The notes below the pieces were generated by a model. It was not told the origin of the DNA, did no database searches, and saw only the letters and a program-made list of their open reading frames with translations. Position numbers and translations under genes: made by a program. Of a stretch of DNA of 64,000 nucleotides, positions 57,981-64,000 are shown piece after piece. The stretch lies in NCBI GenBank assembly GCA_951812925.1, contig OX638371.1:77199697-77263696 (forward strand), read 5' to 3'. How positions within the stretch are numbered: position 1 is the first letter of the stretch; each line of letters starts with the position of its first letter. Origin of the DNA: Calliopum simillimum (taxonomy: Eukaryota; Arthropoda; Insecta; Diptera; Lauxaniidae).

Positions 57981-58513
57981 CATCCCCGCAGTACCATGGA
58001 CCAAAACTAGTTTGCAAACTACTCCATGGGAGAAATCGACTAGTCCAAATTCTGGTCCCATCACACATAAAGTTCTATTTACGTTTTACATTGTTTGTCA
58101 TTGGGCGTAACCAATTGAGGAGTGGCCGTACCAAAGGGCCTAAGTACCATTTCAAGGCAAAAGTAGTGTCATAATATGAAACGGGTGGCATTTTGTTAGA
58201 AATTAATTAAATTGTTTTCTGTTTTCACTAAAAATTTTCTTGATAGCGTGAAATTGATGTCATTATGTTGAAAAAATTATAACAGTCAAATAACAGACTA
58301 TTAGGCGCATAAAAAGTATGACATTACTTTTGATTCGAAATGGTACTTAGGCTCTTTGGTACGGCCACTCCTCAATTGTCTCCTTATGCATTACAATCGG
58401 ACCACAAAAAGATCAATGGTCTCCTTCGGACCAGAAAAAGGCAATTTTTTTGTTTTATTTATAAATTTCAACAAATTTTATTTAAAATTCAAATTTTACA
58501 CAAAAATGCCAAA

Positions 58514-58590
58514 CGGTCTCATAGCCGAATGTGCTAAAGAGTTTGTTATATATTTCTGAGTAATGTGTTCCGGGTTCGAATCTCAGTGTA
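58514..58590 (+). ncRNA. tRNA-like module inside element copy 2 (plus)
   Basis: TAGCCGAATGTGCTAAAGAG (A-box region from 58522) and GGTTCGAATCT (B box, 58573-58583) are both close to consensus. The 51-bp spacing fits a class II tRNA. CTGAG before and CTCAG after the B box could pair. Confidence 0.5.
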
Positions 58591-58717
58591 GATGTAATTT
58601 TTTTATTATTTTATACCTCGGCTATGTTGGACTTATGTTTAATTTTCTGCTCCGAAGACTCTTCAGACAAATTGTGAACAAATTAATAGAAATTTAAGAA
58701 TTGTAATTCAAAATTGC

Positions 58718-58785
58718 CGAGTGGAGGATTTGAACCCGAGCCTCTCCGCGTAGTGCAAGTCACTATACCGATACACTATCGTTTG
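58718..58785 (-). ncRNA. tRNA-like module inside element copy 2 (minus)
   Basis: On the minus strand ACGATAGTGTATCGGTATAG, then GACTTGCACTACGCGGAGAG, then GGTTCAAATCCTCC give an A box (58768-58778) and a perfect B box (58726-58736). The layout recalls tRNA-Asp/Glu. The acceptor stem does not pair well, so it is called tRNA-like only. Confidence 0.5.
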
Positions 58786-59062
58786 CTTTTCATCACAATA
58801 GAAGAACTGCCAAACAGTACGTAGTCAGTAACGTTATAATTTCACTTATACAATCGATACACAATTGGACCACTTTTGGTAGGTACTAATGACGGATTAT
58901 GCATTACATTTGGACCATTTTTGATACAATTGATAGTTTAAGTGAATTCATTCTAGCTTTAGGTGCAGCCCATTATGGACTACTTACAAAAAAACTAGGC
59001 CAAAGATTGGACTATAGGGGGAATTGACTCCGCCTGACCTACAGGGCAGTTCTTGGTATACA

Positions 59063-59180
59063 CACAATTTTATCTCAAAATAAATAAAAAATAGCACAAG
59101 CTCTGAGCTCGAACTAGAAGGCGTAGCACTTCCTATGCATGCAATATTTTCAAAATGCAGCAGTGTAGTACCAAGCCAAA
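59063..59180 (-). mobile_element. mini-me-like element, short scrap (copy 5)
   Basis: GAAGGCGTAGCACTTCCTAT, then CAATATTTTCAAAATGCAGC and AGTGTAG is the inverse of the first unit and 5' end of copies 1-3. Confidence 0.55.
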
Positions 59181-59199
59181 TTTAGCTAGTTTTTTTCTG

Positions 59200-60300
59200 A
59201 GTTTAGAAAAGATAAGGTTTTAATCAGGTTACAACATTTAAAATTTTCGATAAAGACTTTATTTTGGTAGTTACCTAGGTAACATACATAAGTATTTTGT
59301 TCGTTTTTTATTGAAATTTCGCAAGTAACTTAACTTGGTCAAAAGAAAAGTGCAATATGGTAACAAATCAAAAAATAAAATATGGTAAAAAGCGAAGAAA
59401 AAAATAAATATCTCACCTTTTCCACGTTCCACTTAAAGGAAAAAAAATTGGGTAATCCACAAAAATTTGAACGGAGAGTTCACGTCCTAAGGCAAATATT
59501 TAGATATGTAATTTGGGTTTTTTTTTTCTTTTCTTATTTCACTGGTTAAAATTTTTCTTTTGTTTTCCGTGACTGTTAAGGTGCAGAAATGTTGATCGTG
59601 ATTCTGGTTTTCACTAGATGATGACAGCAAAGCAGGAGATTTGTGACCTGATTTCGGCCCTAATTTTTTTCTTTTTTTCACTATTTAATTTTTATTTCAA
59701 GTTTTGATCGTTAGAGAACTACAAGAAAATAATTTTTATATAAAATGAGTAAAAGAGATAGTGAATGAATGACACTGGAACACCTGAAACAGCTGTTTCA
59801 TTGGGGGAAAACGACAAAATTTCCAAGTCACGAGGGTGTAATGGCTAAATCAAATAAAGGGTGTCACTGTATTCACTTCAACAGACGTCATTTAAATGAA
59901 ATTCACAAAAAACTTAATTTCACAACAAAAAAAATTTAGAAAAAAAAACAACAAATCAGATAAAAAGTAGCGATTTTTTTAATTTTTTTCTACTTTTTTT
60001 TTTGGAAATCGCTTTGTATACACAAAATGAAACTACGACAACGCGAATGAGAAATAACGTCAAAATAAAGTTTAATTTGCAAAATGACTATCGTTGTTGT
60101 TGTTGTTGGTAGTGGTTGTGGAGGTGGTTGTGGTTGGTTGGTAGTGATAGTGATGTGAGATATAGGTAAAAACGACAACAATAAAACTAAGTCACACTAA
60201 TTAACTGGTTTTCATTTTAATAACTTTTTTATGCATAATTATTCACTTCATTAATTTCGATTTTTTTAAATTAAATTTAATTAACAGAACACAAAAAAAA
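59200..60300. other. No gene recognised; GTT/GGT triplet repeat at 60.1 kb
   Basis: 60085-60145 is a (GTT)n then (GGT)n tract. The remainder is AT-rich. Confidence 0.35.
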
Positions 60301-60397
60301 AACCAATAATTGTTAACCGTCACACAGCGTTATTTGTCCGACCTTTATTCCGTTCTCAAAAACGAGTCCACACTTTCGCACAGTCGACGAGCAACTA

Positions 60398-60502
60398 AAA
60401 CAGTGGATCGCATTTTAATAATTTGGTAGTCAGTCAGTCCAGCGCTGTTTAGGCCACTTCTCTGCGCTGTCGTCGTCGTCGTCGTCGTCGCACTCTGCTG
60501 AG
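60398..60502 (+). promoter_or_regulatory. Candidate promoter and 5' UTR exon (orientation uncertain)
   Basis: A less AT-rich island holds GCACAGTCGACGAGCAACTA, TCAGTCAGTCC, a (GTC)n tract at 60468-60490 and CTGCTGAG/GTAAAATA, a good 5' splice donor on the plus strand. This resembles a TATA-less fly promoter with an initiator and a spliced 5' UTR. It could belong to a gene to the right, or on the other strand to a far upstream Fhod promoter. No coding sequence was found attached. Confidence 0.3.
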
Positions 60503-60899
60503 GTAAAATATACACGAAACCAAAGGAGAACAAAAACAAAACGACTTCGTACGCAGCTGAAAAGCACAACAAGCAACGTAAAGCCAAGGAAGAGTAACAA
60601 CATGAGAATGAAAGAATTGTATAGAAAAAGAAAAAAGAAAAAACTTAGACAGTGGTTTTTTGTTGCTATTTCTGTTGTCAGAATACAAAAGAATGGCAGC
60701 AGCAGCAGTTGCCGTTAACAGTAGGCTAAATAACAATAAAATTTTACAAAAACTAATAAACAGAATTTTTCGCAAATGTAAATAAATGTTGGATGCTTTT
60801 TCTCCAAGAGACTCTTTTTACCTAAGTGCAAACACGATTTCTAAGAATGGAGATGAGATCAATACCTACCTACTAATGTGTTCAAATCTATCATTGGAA

Positions 60900-61078
60900 T
60901 TTTTCATTGATTCAATTTGGCTCTTATAAAGTCATGAAACCTTCGATTCCTGACAGTTCAGACAAGTTTTCGTTCTAATTGAACATCTTTATTGATTCCT
61001 GGCCACACAAATCTATCAGCAATTAACTTGGTTGAACTTGTTATACCTGGATGCGATAACCCATGGATATGTTGATCT
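60900..61078 (-). pseudogene. Gypsy-type retrotransposon integrase fragment
   Basis: The minus strand reads HGLSHPGITSSTKLIADRFV then WPGINKDV. This is the His-His end of the integrase zinc-binding module and the segment after it. The Cys pair that should follow is decayed and a stop is present. It continues, beyond a non-LTR insertion, from the RNase H part at 63.3 kb. Confidence 0.7.
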
Positions 61079-62851
61079 TTGCGTGATTTGGCGTATAAAG
61101 CTTATTTAGATGATAGAACACCTTCTAATTGGAGGATATATTGCAACTATAGGAATCGAGTAAAATCAACAATAAGGAGACTTAAAAGACAACATGATTA
61201 TAAAGTGTTTGACGGCCTTAGTGGTAAACAGATGTGGAACCGACTGCGTGATTTGGGAGCTGCCGGTTCTGATTATAATCATTTAGATATTATTGCGGAT
61301 GATGTTAATTCATATTTTCTGCAAAATCAAACTTCTGATTTGTCCAATTTAACTTTATCCGAGCCACTTAATAACGAGAACCGTTTTGAATTTCGTAGTA
61401 TTTATGTTGAGGATCTCGCCCTTGCAATATCTAAAATCAAATCAAATTCAGTGGGAATTGACGAAATTCCCATTAAATTTATTAAAATAATTTTTCCATT
61501 TGTTTCCAATCATCTATTGTATTTCTACAATAACATTTTGACAACGTCAACTTTTCCATCATCTTGGAAAATTGCTAAAATTATACCCATACATAAATCA
61601 GGGAACTCTACTAGATTAGATAATCTCCGGCCAATTAGCATTCTGCCTGCTATGTCTAAAATTCTTGAAAACATTATGTCTGCTCAAATTTTGGGCCACA
61701 TTTATGAACATTCACTATTAAACGACTGTCAGTCGGGTTTTCGTAATGGGTACAACACTACTTCTCTTTTAGTTGCACTAACTGACTCTGTCAGAGAGAA
61801 TATTAACAGCAACAAATTAAGCATCTTAATATCTTTGGATCTATCAAAAGCATTTGACATGATAAGCCACAACAATTTGATAAACAAGCTTAGTTGTAAC
61901 TTTGCTTTCTCTAATCCGGCATGTAAACTAATTTATTTGTATTTGTGTAATCGTTCTCAATTTGTGTCAATAAGTGGTGCGAATTCCAATGTTTTACCTG
62001 TATTTTCCGGTGTTCCTCAAGGATCAGTGTTGGGTCCGCTGTTGTTTATTATGTATTTAAATGACTTTGTTTGTGCACTTGATCCTCATGCTTGTACTCC
62101 TTATATATTTGCTGATGATATTCAATTATTATTCTCTAGTGAAATGCAATTCATGGATGCCATGGAAGCTACGATAAACTTCAATCTGTCAAATGTTTCC
62201 ACTTGACGATCAAATTGAATTTGTTGAAAAAATCAAATGCTTAGGCATTTATATTGACAACAAACTAAATTTTGACTACCAAATTGACTCCCTGTATTCC
62301 AAAATTGTAGTTACGTTAAGAAAACTGTACAGTCTTGGAGTTTTTTTACCTGTTAATTTCAAACTGCGAATTGCACATGCGCTCCTAATGTCACAAATTA
62401 ATTATTGTCTTGAAGTTGTTTCTGGCTGTCTAATGTAAGAAAACTTGAGATGCTGTTTAATAAGGTTGTTCGTTTCGTATATAATATTCGAATACGTGAT
62501 CATGTCTCACCATATGTCCTGAACTTCTTAAACTGTTCATTCCTTAAATATGTTAAATCCCGATCAGTATTACTATTTTTTAGAGTAATTAGAAATAGAT
62601 TGCCTTACTATTTGTTTGAGAAGTTCGTATTTTCTCGGTCTACAAGAAACACTACAATTGTTTTGCCGCGGATTTCCTCATCCGTATTTGAAAGATCTTT
62701 TTTTATTAGAGTCGCCCGTTGTTGGAATAATTTACTAGTTCATTTGCGCTCTATGAATTGTTCTGAAGGTACTTTTAAAAAGAAACTGTTGGAGTATGCT
62801 CGCCACCATAATCTGGACCTTTTTTTTAACTTGAGTTTAGAGTTGTGTTAA
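61079..62851 (+). pseudogene. Non-LTR reverse transcriptase, 5' truncated, frameshifted
   Basis: The frame 61079-62206 has the order of non-LTR reverse transcriptase motifs: PIHKSGNSTRLDNLRPISIL, then SLDLSKAFDMI, GVPQGSVLGPLLF, and FADDIQLL (catalytic Asp pair; FADD instead of the common YADD). After INFNLSN the expected 35-40 residues are missing and the frame changes. The next frame (62193-62438) continues KIKCLGIYIDNKLNF, and after another shift 62450-62851 gives the C-terminal region with ARCWNNLLVHL. There is no RNase H. The endonuclease is lost with the 5' end, so it is inactive. Confidence 0.85.
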
Positions 62852-63104
62852 AACTCGCTCTTATGATAATACTGAATTACTGTTTTTTATCTTTAGGGGA
62901 GCCGTTAGGGAACATCACATTTTATTTTATATTGTTAAATATAATATTAATCTAATATTATTATTTTAAGTAATTATTTGAAGTTTAACTATTGAAACCG
63001 CTACGTTTAGATATAGCATAAAAAAATCTGTAATGCATTAATTGTTTGGCCATCTGGCTTATTGTGTGTTACCATGAATTAATAAATTAAATTAAATTAA
63101 ATTA
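61079..63104 (+). mobile_element. 5'-truncated non-LTR retrotransposon (Jockey/CR1-like) with TTAAA-type tail
   Basis: It begins inside ORF2, continues through the reverse transcriptase and ends in AATTAAATTAAATTAAATTA at about 63080-63104, a simple-repeat tail typical of target-primed insertion. The left border falls directly on the gypsy integrase code. A clear target duplication was not found. Confidence 0.75.
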
Positions 63105-63109
63105 AAATT

Positions 63110-63600
63110 TTGGTTCGTATAGGTTTTGCGATATATGGACGTAGTAAACCATGAGAGTCATCGCAATAAGTCCTTATTTCAGAATTTCGAACTTTGCATT
63201 TAATAAGATTTAACACTGTTGGACGATGCAACAAATTTTTCAGTTCTTCATCTGATTTTTGAGGTTCAAAAAGTTCAGAAGGAGATATATGTAGGTGTTT
63301 TTATTTCTATCGTTGCAATTTTTGACAATGCATCTGCAACTAAATTTTTTGTAACTGTATGTTCAATCGAAGTTGAAAGTAGACTAATGAAATCGAAGTA
63401 ACGAAGACTGACTTGAAGATATTTTATTAGACTTTTTGGAAAATGTGTAATATAATGGCTTGTTATAAAATTTTTAGTCGCCACCAGGAACCATGAAGCG
63501 AAAATGTTTAATGCTTTCATAAATGGCTTCTACAAAGTCTTCAATAGTGCACACTGATTCGCAAGTGGTTTTAATTCTCCCCAAAATTTACCCCATACGC
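63110..63600 (-). pseudogene. Gypsy-type retrotransposon RNase H fragment
   Basis: On the minus strand the frame 63520-63275 ends with KNLVADALSKIATIEIKTPT, matching the end of RNase H and linker of gypsy-type pol. In the next frame PSELFEPQKSDEELKNLL follows, then a CDDSHGLLRPYI-like segment. Upstream, EAIYESIKHFRFMVPGGD is legible. Frameshifts separate the pieces. Together with 60900-61078 it forms one old minus-strand copy of at least 700 bp, split by the non-LTR element. Confidence 0.7.
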
Positions 63601-64000
63601 GTATTTCTTGTTCAAATGATCGTGTTCACGATGCTTGACGGCAGACTTAACCTGATAATTTGCTAATCCATTTCCATTTTCGCCATCTGATTTGAAGGGA
63701 GATTGGTTTTTTCGACATATATATATACATGCTTAGTTGTTCGACATTGGAAATGGTGCTGGGCCATCAAGTCATTAAAATTTATCGTAGATGAACACCA
63801 GTAAAGCTGGAATTAGTCCAAACATTCCGTTCCCTTACATGACATTGTGGTTGCTCGTTGACGTAGCACCGATTAGTGAAAACGGTTGGCAACGTACGAA
63901 ATATCACCTTACAACTTAAAAATTATTTCAAGAATTTAAATTTTTGTAAACAAACATCCATTATCATCCTTATTTTAATTAAATTATTTAAAAAATTTAA
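63600..64000. other. Window end, no gene recognised
   Basis: It may include more of the gypsy copy, but no conserved motif could be read. No long terminal repeat was identified. Confidence 0.35.

Larger units (their letters stand above)
57985..59046 (-). mobile_element. DNA element with two convergent tRNA-like modules, copy 2
   Basis: It is inverted relative to copy 1. The ends are CCCGCAGTACC and ACCTACAGGG. It keeps the CATGGGAGAAA-TCGACTAGT block, the subterminal CAATTG...TGGACCATTTTTG units and both tRNA-like modules (58514-58590 plus, 58718-58785 minus). It carries about 210 bp more than copy 1, part of which is a hairpin: 58111-58171 pairs with 58322-58380 (GGAGTGGCCGTACC against GGTACGGCCACTCC). 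Confidence 0.7.

Noticed and set aside
60345..60775. Minus-strand frames of 80 and 108 codons over the GTC repeat
   Set aside because: They depend on the trinucleotide run and low-complexity sequence; a promoter or UTR reading is simpler.
63785..63815. AGTAAAGCTGGAATTAGT resembles 1168-1186
   Set aside because: About 18 bp with a mismatch is too short in this composition to claim a shared element.
1..64000. CRISPR arrays, operons, bacterial signals
   Set aside because: The spliced genes and eukaryotic transposons show this is an insect nuclear genome; repeats lack regular spacers.

Overview
The window is AT-rich, gene-poor eukaryotic DNA. Spliced exons with GT/AG borders, several mariner and hAT elements, a mini-me-like repeat family with a (CAGC)n tract and an insect-type Fhod gene point to a higher fly (Diptera, Brachycera). 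The species cannot be fixed from the sequence.

Only one host gene is recognised. Two coding exons on the minus strand (26755-26943 and 4380-4489) join in phase to give the N-terminus of the formin Fhod. They are separated by a 22.3 kb intron (4490-26754). The exons after 4380 lie beyond the left edge or are not recognisable here. A possible promoter/5' UTR exon of unknown ownership lies near 60.4 kb.

Nearly everything else is mobile DNA at different stages of decay. At 1-955 (minus) sits the 5' part of an intact two-exon gene of a repeated, transposon-type protein, cut by the window edge, with five copies of TACGGCAAA behind it (1338-1591). A 1.35 kb near-perfect palindrome at 2275-3627 has AGCCCAGG ends and a 5-bp target duplication; a deleted sister lies at 54190-54741. 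Three longer copies and two scraps of a mini-me/Helentron-like element carry a tandem array with a period near 142 bp (6.06, 44.26, 52.08, 56.68, 59.06 kb). Four Tc1/mariner elements are present at 17.8, 29.7, 43.5 and 51.7 kb, all broken. hAT material is at 4.0, 22.6, 25.1 and 28.95 kb, and a TTA-flanked PIF/Harbinger-like MITE is at 14.7 kb. A foldback family called REP-A here recurs at 17.5, 25.1, 32.1(?), 34.0, 39.5 and 41.2 kb. Two elements at 35.6 and 58.0 kb each contain a pair of convergent tRNA-like modules. The right end is a minus-strand gypsy-type relic (about 60.9-63.6 kb) interrupted by a 5'-truncated non-LTR retrotransposon.

Nested insertions allow partial dating: mariner into REP-A, hAT MITE into REP-A, hAT MITE into a GAAGC-rich element, mini-me-like element into mariner, non-LTR into gypsy. 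The elements most likely to be undescribed are the palindrome family with AGCCCAGG ends and the DNA element with convergent tRNA-like modules.
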